Source: DAOTTX01 sp034437515
Lineage (GTDB): Bacteria; Chloroflexota; Anaerolineae; Aggregatilineales; Phototrophicaceae
Length of the DNA stretch: 14,820 nt
Assembly (NCBI GenBank): GCA_034437515.1
Contig: DAOTTX010000214.1
Coordinates: 1-14,820 of the forward strand
Direction: 5' to 3'
Shown piece after piece: positions 1-7,139 of the stretch. Both the position numbers and the translations under genes were made by a program. The first letter of the stretch is position 1, and the number at the start of each line of letters is the position of its first letter. Under the pieces are notes generated by a model. The model made no database searches, was not told the DNA's origin, and saw nothing but the letters and a program-made list of their open reading frames with translations.

Positions 1-122
1 ATGGCACAAATCACAATATAGTTGTGAATGTGTGTAATAAATTGTAGCCCGATAGATACCCGCTATGACCCCTTGTTATCCGAATGACGTGGGGGTACCT
101 GAGTAGTTACGTTTTTCTAATG
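1..122. other. left-edge intergenic segment without a gene
   Basis: No credible coding region is visible on either strand before the tRNA. The only structure is a perfect inverted repeat at 11-27 (TCACAA, 5-nt spacer, TTGTGA), a possible operator for something to the left of the window. Downstream of the tRNA (leftward) I see no convincing hairpin with a T-tract. Confidence 0.6.
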
Positions 123-204
123 TGGGGCATGTGGGATTCGAACCCACACGTCCGAAGACAGGCGCTTTTAAGGCGCATGCGTATACCAATTTCGCCAATG
201 CCCC
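123..204 (-). tRNA. tRNA-Leu (anticodon UAA)
   Basis: Read on the minus strand this folds into a complete class II tRNA. The acceptor stem GGGGCAT (204-198) pairs with ATGCCCC (130-124), and the discriminator base is A at 123. The anticodon loop CTTAAAA (172-166) gives anticodon TAA at 170-168, which decodes the leucine codon UUA. The long variable arm has a GTC-TTCG-GAC hairpin, as expected for tRNA-Leu. The T-arm is GTGGG-TTCGAAT-CCCAC. CCA is not encoded; the bases after the discriminator read CAT, so CCA must be added after transcription. The gene lies downstream of the lipoprotein gene on the same strand and has a plausible promoter of its own at 275-302. Confidence 0.96.
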
Positions 205-274
205 ATTATATCATGGTATTCTACTTCGTCAAATCTGTCAAGCACCAGTTTTTGACGAATTTCTTGACGCCGTC

Positions 275-302
275 ATTATAGCGCATTCGGGCGGTAAATC
301 AA
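275..302 (-). promoter_or_regulatory. putative promoter of tRNA-Leu
   Basis: On the minus strand TTGATT (302-297), a 16-nt spacer and a perfect TATAAT (280-275) form a good sigma-70-like promoter. Transcription would start near 268, leaving a leader of about 64 nt before the tRNA. The -35 box overlaps the stop codon of the lipoprotein gene (299-301). The leader contains a 9-bp inverted repeat, TTCGTCAAA (225-233) and TTTGACGAA (251-259). Confidence 0.5.
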
Positions 303-766
303 CCGGGGAGGAATGGTTCTACGTAGTACAAGCCCGGCTCACCTTCAGCAATCCACCCCTCCACGCCGTCCTGCCGGCGGATGCGATACCACACGTAATC
401 GCCGCCGCATTCGGGACCGCCAAGCACATTGAAGACCTCGCGCACTTCCAGCCGCCCGACGGTACGAAAATCCGTGCTGGGGCCGCTGCGGATGTTCAAC
501 GGACGCATGTCTTCTTCGTTGACCTGCCCGGCCTCACCGATAATCAAGCGCGTGGCGGGACGACCGGCACACGGCGGCGTTATGGTGGGGATATTCAACG
601 CGATGATGGGGGTGACGACGATCTGTAGGGTGTCCGTCGGCTGTGGGGCAGTTCGTACCGCGACCGGTGATGAGGTTTCACCTGGGGTGGGTGTTGTTGC
701 TACCTGTGGATTACACGCCACACACATCATGATTAGAACGCATGAAATTGCACACAGACGCCACAT
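299..766 (-). CDS. SH3b-domain lipoprotein
   Basis: A 155-residue predicted lipoprotein. An upstream in-frame start exists at 820, but the ATG at 766 has an excellent ribosome site (AGGAGGTG at 782-775, 8-nt spacer) and begins exactly at a signal peptide, so I chose it. Residues 1-17 are a short basic and hydrophobic leader ending in V-A-C, with Cys18 the likely lipidated residue. The box is imperfect because Cys, not Leu, is at -3. A Thr/Pro/Ser-rich linker (about 20-65) follows, then a bacterial SH3-like domain (about 88-151; RPLNIRSGPST, GRLEVREVF, GVEGWIA). Cys66 and Cys120 could form a disulfide. Such domains usually bind peptidoglycan or mediate envelope contacts; the ligand here is unknown. 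It follows the histidine kinase gene by 50 bases on the same strand, so the two are probably cotranscribed, and the protein could be an envelope partner of the kinase. Confidence 0.85.
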   Translation of the reverse strand: MWRLCAISCVLIMMCVACNPQVATTPTPGETSSPVAVRTAPQPTDTLQIVVTPIIALNIPTITPPCAGRPATRLIIGEAGQVNEEDMRPLNIRSGPSTDFRTVGRLEVREVFNVLGGPECGGDYVWYRIRRQDGVEGWIAEGEPGLYYVEPFLPG

Positions 767-816
767 CAAATCATCACCTCCTGATGCTTTCGGGTAGCGT
801 GTGTCGTCGATTTTGC

Positions 817-3800
817 TCAAGCGTCAGGGGTGCCTAACGGGAGGCACACGGTAAAGGTGCTGCCCTCGCCGAGCACACTTTCTACGGTGATCTCACCGCC
901 ATGCAGATGAATGATCTCCTGGCTGATGCTCAAGCCGAGACCCGCCCCGTCTTTGGCTTCGCCGCCCTGGAAGAAAGGATCAAAGACGTGGGGCAGGTCT
1001 TCCGAGGCGATGCCAGCGCCGTTATCCTGCACGGCGATATAAGCCTCTTCAGCCTGTGCATAGACTTTGACGATCACCCGACCACCGACCTCGGTATGCT
1101 TGAAGGCGTTGCTAATCAGGTTCGTCAGCACTTGCGACAGCCGGTCAGGGTCAGCGAAGATGCTGAACGGTGTCTCTGCCATCTGGTGCTCAAAACGAAT
1201 GTCTTGATGCTCGGCTTCTATGGATTGAAGGTCGAACTCATACTGCACGACTTCCTGTAAGATCAGGTGGACGCGGCGTAACTGGATAACCCCTTTTTCA
1301 AACCGTGAAATGTCCAGCAAATCCTCGACCAGCCGGTTTAACCGTTCGATGGTGTCACGCATCAGTGTGATGTGCTGTGGCATATCTTCAGGATTATGCT
1401 TCATCATATAGAGGCGGGTGTTCAATGCGGAGATCGGTGAGCGGAGTTCGTGCGAGGCGGTTGCAATGAAACGCGCCTTTTGCGCCTCTAACAGCTTGAA
1501 CTGGCTAATATCACGGACGAGCGTCACCACACTTTGACCGTCACTGCCCAAAGAGAGCGTCAGCCCGGCGTCAAACGTGCTGCCACCGCAACGCCGGAGA
1601 AGACTTTCCCCACGCCAAACGTTCTGCATGTTGATGTGTGCGCGCAGATTCTCCCACAGGTCAGGTTGAATCTCGGCATCCTCCGCTAACAAGAAGCGTA
1701 CATGCCGGCCTTCGAGTTTTCGTTGTGTGTAGCCGACCATTGCGCAGAGAGTCTCGTTTGCATAACGGATGAAGCCATCAATGGTGTAGAAAATGCCCTC
1801 GCCGGTGGATTCTAAAATCGTCTGGATGGTTTTGCGCTCGACCTCGAGTTCATGTGTGCGCTGGGCGACGGTCTGTTCAAGCTCGTACGCGTGATTGGCG
1901 TTCCGTATAGCGATGCTGGCTTGATCTGCGAATGCCATCAGGCGCTGCTCCTGCGTTTTGTCAAAACGCCCAACGGTCGTCCCATAGACGTTGATGATCC
2001 CAAGCAAGCGTCCTTGATATTGAATAGGGGCACCGATGTAAGACCTAATCCATTCCGTCCCCTCGATGCTGATCCAGCGGGGATCCTGCGAAACGTCTGG
2101 GATTGAGACCGGCTGCATAGCCGAGATCATGTCTCGAAAGAGATCGCTGATCTCGAATTCCATGTCGAATATGTCATTGAAATTATCTTGATACTTTTCA
2201 AAGCCAGATTGTTTGATGGCGCGTGCCTTGTCGTCCTCAATCAGCATAATCACCGCCGCATCGTGCGGCAGCACCGACGACAGGTTAGTCAACATGCGTT
2301 GCAGCACTTTTTCTAACTCAAGCGTGCTGTTGAGCATCTCCGCTGTATCACGCAGGGCTTCTGCTAATACCCGTTGTTCGTTTTCGGCTTGCCGGATGCG
2401 ATGCTGTTCCAATAGCGCCGCCAGCAGATTGGCAATCGCCTGGAGGAAGTTCACGTCTTCCAGCGTGAAGTTGCGCAATTCAGTCGTATGCACGGCGATG
2501 ACACCTAGAATACGCTGCTGCACCGCGATCAACACGCTAACACCACTACGGATACCATACGTTTCGTACGTCGGTTCGCTCTTAAAACGCGGGTCAGCAC
2601 CATAGTTGCTGGTGACGATGGTCTCTTTGCGTCTGATCGTATAGGCAGTTTGCGTGTTAGAGTTAGCGATGCGCATTGAATCGGGTAGTACTTTGTCCTG
2701 CCAGCCGACACTCGCACGCAGGTTCATGCTGGTCTGCGCCTCGTCCACTTCGACGATCAAGCCGTATTCAGCATCAAGCACCTGCACCGCCAGCGTAGCG
2801 GCCTCTTGTAGCAAATCACTGACCCGTTCCGCCGGGTTCAGCGCACGCTGACCGAGTTCTGCAATGACAGCCTGTTGCAGCGCATACTCACGCAGTAGGT
2901 GTTCACTTTCAATGCGCTGCGTGATGTCCTGCGCGATCCCAGAGACACCGACCAGATTTTGCTTGTTTTTATCATAGATCGGACTCTGGTAGTCTCGAAT
3001 CCAGAGCGTCTCGCCTGCTTTGGTCATCAGGCGGAACTCGACCGTCGCCGTTTGCCCTTTCATCAATTGTTGCCGACCGGCTTCAACCTTATACAGATCA
3101 TCAGGATGGACAAACAACGCATAACCACTTCGGTTGATTTCCGCCTGTGTGTAGCCGGTCAACTGGGTAAAGGTGTCACTCAGCCAGACGACAATGAACT
3201 TCCTATCACGATATTCGGCTTCGTAGGCGTAATCCATCACCACCTGGCGGATGTTAGCGTAGTTGCTTTCAAGTTCTTTGAGGCGCGCTTCGGCGTCGCT
3301 GTGCGCGGTGAGGTCGGTCACAATGATCTGTGTCGCCAACCGCTGCTGATGAATGACAGGTGTCGAGATGATCATCGTGTCACGAGTGGTGCCGTCCAGC
3401 CGATGTAGCAGCTCACGCATTTCCAACGCATAGCTATCTTTGTATTCGAAGCGCCGCACACTTTCGCTTTCACGATTAAGGTTCTGGTCGAAGAAATCGG
3501 TGATGGGTTGCCCGATGACCTCATCCACATCCGACGCGCCGAACATCTTCATACCGCTGGGGTTTATTTTGACGATCACCCCCGCTTGATAAACGATCAC
3601 CCCGAGCGGGGCAAAATCGTGCAGACTTTGCCATGTGGTCTGTTGATTATCACCATCGACGAGATAGCCCGCCCGCAACAACCGCATCAAGACCAGCATG
3701 GCTGCCGTGCTACCGACGATGCCAAATGGTTCGATCAGATTAGCATCCTGTGTTACGCCATCGTAGAGCAACGGCGCGGCGAGGATGCTTGCCAGGACGA

Positions 3801-4278
3801 TCACCGAGAATGCCACCAAACTTGCAAGCGGCAGAAGTAAGCCTGCAATTAACAACGGAATCACGAGATATGCCAGGCCAATTAGTTCCGCATAGGCTGT
3901 GTCTGGATTGGGGGCCGCCGTATAGAGTATCGGGATGGAGCAGACGAGCAAAAGTACCCAGGTCGCCGTGCGCTGGTAGTGCGTCCGTGCCAGCCCATAG
4001 GTGAATAAGACCGTCAGCACAGCAAGGATATTCACCCGGAGGAATTGGTTATTGGGTGAGGTGACGTAAAAAGCAAGCGTCATCCCGATCGCGATAACAA
4101 AGACCGACAGGGCGAGTGCTGCGAGTGCCTGCGCACGGTGATAAGAATCGCGGTCATCCAGTGGCGCTAACGGATCAAGAAACCACTGTCTGAGGGTCTG
4201 TTGCCAGTTTTGTGGTGAGTTTTTCAAACCGGATCGCCTTATGTATCGTTGAATTGTGCAAAACGTCCTATAATACAT
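817..4278 (-). CDS. multi-PAS/GAF membrane sensor histidine kinase
   Basis: A 1153-residue sensor kinase that would autophosphorylate on His and pass the phosphate to a response regulator. About six hydrophobic segments (residues 49-72, 79-97, 104-123, 130-150, 151-172, 184-201) anchor it, with no large extracytoplasmic domain. The cytoplasmic part reads PAS (about 215-325), PAS with a PAC-like end (about 340-455), GAF (about 475-625), GAF (about 645-795), a coiled linker (about 797-820), PAS (about 820-930), HisKA with phosphoacceptor His943 in ATASHELRSP, then a HATPase domain with N box NLISNAFKH (1053-1061), G1 DNGAGI (1085-1090), F box FDPFF (1099-1103) and G2 GAGLGL (1111-1116). All catalytic boxes are intact. 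No receiver domain and no response regulator gene is present in the window, so it is an orphan here. The ATG at 4278 has only a weak ribosome site and lies on top of the sppA promoter, so the true start may be further in, for example TTG at 4227. The signal sensed is unknown. Confidence 0.93.
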   Translation of the reverse strand: MYYRTFCTIQRYIRRSGLKNSPQNWQQTLRQWFLDPLAPLDDRDSYHRAQALAALALSVFVIAIGMTLAFYVTSPNNQFLRVNILAVLTVLFTYGLARTHYQRTATWVLLLVCSIPILYTAAPNPDTAYAELIGLAYLVIPLLIAGLLLPLASLVAFSVIVLASILAAPLLYDGVTQDANLIEPFGIVGSTAAMLVLMRLLRAGYLVDGDNQQTTWQSLHDFAPLGVIVYQAGVIVKINPSGMKMFGASDVDEVIGQPITDFFDQNLNRESESVRRFEYKDSYALEMRELLHRLDGTTRDTMIISTPVIHQQRLATQIIVTDLTAHSDAEARLKELESNYANIRQVVMDYAYEAEYRDRKFIVVWLSDTFTQLTGYTQAEINRSGYALFVHPDDLYKVEAGRQQLMKGQTATVEFRLMTKAGETLWIRDYQSPIYDKNKQNLVGVSGIAQDITQRIESEHLLREYALQQAVIAELGQRALNPAERVSDLLQEAATLAVQVLDAEYGLIVEVDEAQTSMNLRASVGWQDKVLPDSMRIANSNTQTAYTIRRKETIVTSNYGADPRFKSEPTYETYGIRSGVSVLIAVQQRILGVIAVHTTELRNFTLEDVNFLQAIANLLAALLEQHRIRQAENEQRVLAEALRDTAEMLNSTLELEKVLQRMLTNLSSVLPHDAAVIMLIEDDKARAIKQSGFEKYQDNFNDIFDMEFEISDLFRDMISAMQPVSIPDVSQDPRWISIEGTEWIRSYIGAPIQYQGRLLGIINVYGTTVGRFDKTQEQRLMAFADQASIAIRNANHAYELEQTVAQRTHELEVERKTIQTILESTGEGIFYTIDGFIRYANETLCAMVGYTQRKLEGRHVRFLLAEDAEIQPDLWENLRAHINMQNVWRGESLLRRCGGSTFDAGLTLSLGSDGQSVVTLVRDISQFKLLEAQKARFIATASHELRSPISALNTRLYMMKHNPEDMPQHITLMRDTIERLNRLVEDLLDISRFEKGVIQLRRVHLILQEVVQYEFDLQSIEAEHQDIRFEHQMAETPFSIFADPDRLSQVLTNLISNAFKHTEVGGRVIVKVYAQAEEAYIAVQDNGAGIASEDLPHVFDPFFQGGEAKDGAGLGLSISQEIIHLHGGEITVESVLGEGSTFTVCLPLGTPDA
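4249..4274 (+). promoter_or_regulatory. putative sppA promoter inside the 5' end of the kinase ORF
   Basis: A perfect TATAAT at 4269-4274 would give a transcript starting near 4281, about 30 nt before the sppA start. The best -35 match is TTGAAT at 4249-4254, but the 14-nt spacer is short, so an activator may be needed or the -35 may be weak. The element overlaps the first codons of the divergent kinase gene. Confidence 0.5.
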
Positions 4279-4311
4279 ATAACCTGATTTGCATATGCAC
4301 AGAGGACAACC

Positions 4312-6024
4312 GTGTTCCGAGAATTTACCAATCCCAATAGTATTGTAAACCCAATTTACCTGTCACGGCGCATATTGTTTGAAATTGATAACCGGCGGCG
4401 TGAACAAATTGACCGCATCGGCTACGTGCTGTTCACATTAGACGAGGCGATTCCCATGTTGCCAGAGTCGCGCAACTTTATTCGTCGCCGCATATTCGGT
4501 GATCCACCGTTGAGTCTGGTCGAATTAGAACGCGCCTTCCGGCTCATCGCCGATGACCCGCGCACACCGGGTGTGGTCTTGCATTTACGTGGGATGCAGA
4601 TGTCGCTGGCGGATCTACAAACCCTACGGGACATCATGCTACGCCTGCGAGAGAAGGGTAAGCGGGTGCTATGCTACGCCACCAATTATGACACTGCAAC
4701 CTACTACATCGCTAGCGCCGCCGATGAGATTCTGCTGCAACCCAGCGGCATGTTGCAGACGATCGGCTTGCGCTTGTCTTCGGTGTTCCTCAAAGAAGCG
4801 TTGGAGCGTGTGGGTGTAGAGATCGAGTCAGTCGCTATTTCACCGTTCAAAGGTGCGTTGGATCAGTTCACCCGCAATGACATCTCACCGGAAGGTGAAC
4901 AACAACTGAACTGGTTACTCGATTCACGCTATGAGATGATCGTAAAGGGCATCGCGGAAGGGCGCGATATGAGCGCCGACGCCGTCCGCGAGATGATCGA
5001 CAACGCGCCTTATACCGATCAAACCGCGCTGGAAAAAGGCTATGTGGATGCGTTAGTCAACGAAGAAGGCTTCGCCGCCCACCTCAACACCCGGCGTGAT
5101 CACATCACCACCTGGGATACGGCGAAAAAGCAACTCTTTCTCAAATGGAACCCGCCGACCGAGAAATTTGTCGCGCTGCTGCCCATTGTCGGTGCCATCG
5201 TCGATGGCGAAAGTGCCAGCCCCCCCGTCGATGTGCCGGTGCCGTTGCTCGGTGGTGAGCGTGCCGGTGACCTGACGGTGGTACAGCAGATACGCCGCCT
5301 GATGGACAACGACGGTGTGGCGGCGGTCATCGTTTATGTGGATAGCCCCGGCGGTTCTGCCAGCGCCTCCGAAGCGATGGCCTCCGCGTTGGACGAACTG
5401 GCGAAAACACGCCCGGTTGTGGTCTACATGAACGGTGTCGCCGCTTCCGGCGGGTATTACGTCGCGACACCCGCGCAGTGGATCGTCGCGCAGCCGGGGA
5501 CGATCACCGGCTCGATTGGGGTGGTGTCCGGCAAGCCGACCACCCAGGGCGCGTTCGAGAAGTTGCGCATCAACCGCATCGAGTTTACACGCGGGGCCAA
5601 TGCCGATTTCGCCAGCGATCAGCACCCGTACACCGAAGCACAGCGCCAGCAAACCCGTGACGCCATCGAGAGCATTTACCATCAGTTCACCGGGCGGGTG
5701 GCGGCAAGCCGCGATATGTCACAAGAGGCGGTCGATGGCATCGGCGGTGGGCGTGTGTGGACGGGCCAGCAGGCCATCGAGAACGGGCTGGTTGATGAAC
5801 TGGGTGACTTGCGTACCGCGCTCAACAAGGCGCGTGAACTGGCGAACTTACCCGACCACGCGCCGCTGGTGCTGCCCAACCCGCAGCGCAACCGCGATAA
5901 ACTCGCGCCCCGGCTGGCGGAACAGGTCGATCCGGCGGCGGGATTGAAGTACATGCACACCAGCCTCAAGCTGATGTTCAACGGGCGGGCACAGTTGCTT
6001 TCCCCGTTGTTCTTCGAGGACTGA
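4312..6024 (+). CDS. sppA: signal peptide peptidase, SppA-type (S49, double domain)
   Basis: A 570-residue serine peptidase of family S49 in the long form with two tandem domains, as in E. coli SppA (618 residues). The family digests leftover signal peptides and other membrane-associated peptides with a Ser-Lys dyad split across the halves. The candidate lysine is Lys180 in SPFKGALDQF. The candidate nucleophile is Ser379 in GVAASGGYY, preceded by the conserved YVDSPGGSASASE. Their separation (199) matches the 200 in E. coli (Lys209, Ser409). The start is GTG at 4312 with AGAGGA at 4301-4306 and a 5-nt spacer. I see no hydrophobic anchor in the first 60 residues, unlike E. coli SppA, so the protein may be peripheral or cytoplasmic. 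Its stop codon overlaps the start of the DJ-1/PfpI gene (TGATG), suggesting translational coupling. Confidence 0.93.
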   Translation: MFREFTNPNSIVNPIYLSRRILFEIDNRRREQIDRIGYVLFTLDEAIPMLPESRNFIRRRIFGDPPLSLVELERAFRLIADDPRTPGVVLHLRGMQMSLADLQTLRDIMLRLREKGKRVLCYATNYDTATYYIASAADEILLQPSGMLQTIGLRLSSVFLKEALERVGVEIESVAISPFKGALDQFTRNDISPEGEQQLNWLLDSRYEMIVKGIAEGRDMSADAVREMIDNAPYTDQTALEKGYVDALVNEEGFAAHLNTRRDHITTWDTAKKQLFLKWNPPTEKFVALLPIVGAIVDGESASPPVDVPVPLLGGERAGDLTVVQQIRRLMDNDGVAAVIVYVDSPGGSASASEAMASALDELAKTRPVVVYMNGVAASGGYYVATPAQWIVAQPGTITGSIGVVSGKPTTQGAFEKLRINRIEFTRGANADFASDQHPYTEAQRQQTRDAIESIYHQFTGRVAASRDMSQEAVDGIGGGRVWTGQQAIENGLVDELGDLRTALNKARELANLPDHAPLVLPNPQRNRDKLAPRLAEQVDPAAGLKYMHTSLKLMFNGRAQLLSPLFFED

Positions 6025-6623
6025 TGTCGATGCCGCGCAATGTTGCTATATTGTTGTTTGATGATGTCGAAGTGCTGGATTTCTGCGGCCCGTTCGAGGT
6101 TTTCGCCGTCAGCCGGGACTACAATGACGGCGAGACAGCGCTGTTCAACGTTTACACCGTCGCCGCCGAAGACCGCCCGGTCATCGCCCGTAACGGCCTC
6201 AGCGTCAACCCGGCCTACACGTTGGCGACCTGCCCCGAACCGGCGATTATCATCATCCCCGGTGGACGTGGCACCCGCACCGCCATCTATGACGACGCGC
6301 TGCTGGGGTGGATCAAACAGCATGACGCCCATACCGATCTGACGCTTTCCGTTTGTACCGGGTCGCTTCTGCTGGCTCGTGCTGGCTTGCTCGACGGCCT
6401 CGCCGCGACCACCTATCACACCGCGTTCGACCTATTGCAAAGTCTCGCGCCCTCGGTCACCGTGCGGCGCGGAGAACGCTTTGTGGATAACGGCAGGGTC
6501 ATCACGTCGGCGGGCATCTCCGCCGGGATTGATATGTCACTGCATGTGGTGGAGAAGTTGCACGGCGCAGAACAAGCCCGCTGGACGGCACGCCACATGG
6601 AATATGACCACTGGCAAGGTTAA
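6024..6623 (+). CDS. DJ-1/PfpI family protein (isonitrile hydratase-like)
   Basis: A 199-residue single-domain protein of the DJ-1/PfpI class I amidotransferase-like superfamily. The N-terminal strand is VAILLFDDVEVLDFCGPFEVF, with Asp19 where isonitrile hydratases carry an essential Asp. The nucleophile elbow is SVCTGSLLLARAGLL, with Cys111 and Thr112. The following segment, ATTYHTAFDLL, sits where related enzymes have ATSHW. Family members include isonitrile hydratases, and the same fold forms the N-terminal half of GlxA-like AraC regulators; no DNA-binding domain is present here. The substrate cannot be assigned. The first ATG overlaps the sppA stop codon. A second ATG at 6030 has the better distance (9 nt) from the GAGGA at 6016-6020, so the protein may start two residues later. 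It is probably cotranscribed with sppA. Confidence 0.88.
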   Translation: MSMPRNVAILLFDDVEVLDFCGPFEVFAVSRDYNDGETALFNVYTVAAEDRPVIARNGLSVNPAYTLATCPEPAIIIIPGGRGTRTAIYDDALLGWIKQHDAHTDLTLSVCTGSLLLARAGLLDGLAATTYHTAFDLLQSLAPSVTVRRGERFVDNGRVITSAGISAGIDMSLHVVEKLHGAEQARWTARHMEYDHWQG

Positions 6624-6630
6624 TTCCTTT

Positions 6631-6651
6631 TTGACCGGGTCAACGTATAAT
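6631..6651 (+). promoter_or_regulatory. putative promoter with adjacent palindromic operator
   Basis: A perfect TATAAT sits at 6646-6651, 43 nt before the DUF4177-like start. Immediately upstream, 6631-6643 is a perfect odd palindrome, TTGACC-G-GGTCAA. TTGACC resembles a -35 box, but its 9-nt spacing from TATAAT is far too short, so the palindrome is better read as a repressor or activator site covering the spacer region. No hairpin-plus-T-tract supports a terminator reading. Confidence 0.5.
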
Positions 6652-6693
6652 AGAGACTGTATCGTCATCGTCAGATCAAAGAGGGAGCAACTA

Positions 6694-6936
6694 ATGCAGC
6701 GATGGGAATATCTAACACTGGAATCCAGTAAAAACTACGGTACGACCAAGTATTACGTCAACGGCGAGTTGCAAAGCACGCTTAAAAATGCGGACTTCAA
6801 CGTCGTGATTAATCAGCTTGGTGGACAGGGCTGGGAGATGGTCGGCATTAGCACGGTCGGCAACGAACAGACTTACGTCTTCAAACGTGGCACCGACAAA
6901 GCCCCCACCGCACCGCAGAAGAAACCGCCCGCATGA
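6694..6936 (+). CDS. small DUF4177-like protein
   Basis: An 80-residue protein. The reading frame is open far upstream, overlapping the DJ-1/PfpI gene, but the ATG at 6694 has a strong ribosome site (GAGGGAG at 6681-6687, 6-nt spacer) and gives the pattern of the DUF4177 family: an N-terminal RWEYLTLES strand, a middle helix with INQLGGQGWEMVGIS (about residues 39-53), and a C-terminal YVFKRG strand, followed by a short Pro/Lys-rich tail. There is no signal peptide or membrane segment, so it is expected to be cytoplasmic. The family has no established function. It has its own promoter and lies 70 bases after the DJ-1/PfpI gene. Convergent with the propeller gene across a 203-base gap. Confidence 0.85.
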   Translation: MQRWEYLTLESSKNYGTTKYYVNGELQSTLKNADFNVVINQLGGQGWEMVGISTVGNEQTYVFKRGTDKAPTAPQKKPPA

Positions 6937-6957
6937 TCCGCTTGTATGCGTCATTTT
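6930..6957 (+). terminator. weak candidate terminator after the DUF4177-like gene
   Basis: CGCAT (6930-6934) can pair with ATGCG (6946-6950) around an 11-nt loop, followed by TCATTTT (6951-6957). The stem overlaps the stop codon and is only 5 bp, so the call is tentative. Confidence 0.25.
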
Positions 6958-6991
6958 ACTGGCTCTACTGGAATTAGTGGAAATGACTTCG

Positions 6992-7053
6992 CCCCTGCCA
7001 AAACGGAGAGGTGAAAGAGAACGCCGACCACAGGTCGGGTCGTTCGGCAGGGG
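6992..7053. repeat. nested inverted repeat between convergent genes
   Basis: The outer arms CCCCTGCC (6992-6999) and GGCAGGGG (7046-7053) pair perfectly and extend inward through AACG (7002-7005) and CGTT (7041-7044), for about 12 bp with one small internal bulge. Inside lies a second hairpin, CGACC (7025-7029) and GGTCG (7033-7037). Position and symmetry suggest an interspersed palindromic intergenic repeat. RNA from either strand would fold strongly, so it may also stop transcription from both sides, although no T-tract follows. Confidence 0.6.
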
Positions 7054-7139
7054 TGAGGTTAGGCGCACAACTGCACACTTTGATTCCAACCAAAACGTCA
7101 GAACCAGAAAATTTGAAACGATCACCCGATCAAGCCAGG

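Noticed and set aside
205..232. TTGACG, 16-nt spacer, TATAAT as the tRNA-Leu promoter
   Set aside because: Good boxes, but initiation about 7 nt downstream would fall inside the acceptor stem, so it cannot yield the full tRNA; the boxes at 275-302 fit better.
122..628. 168-codon open frame on the plus strand
   Set aside because: It runs antisense across the tRNA and the lipoprotein gene, and its translation has no family character.
5053..5682. 209-codon open frame on the minus strand inside sppA
   Set aside because: It lies fully within the conserved catalytic part of sppA, and its translation has no domain character.
6379..6693. N-terminal extension of the DUF4177-like gene overlapping the DJ-1/PfpI gene
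   Set aside because: The part before 6694 is an out-of-frame reading of the DJ-1/PfpI gene, and the ATG at 6694 has the ribosome site and matches the family start.
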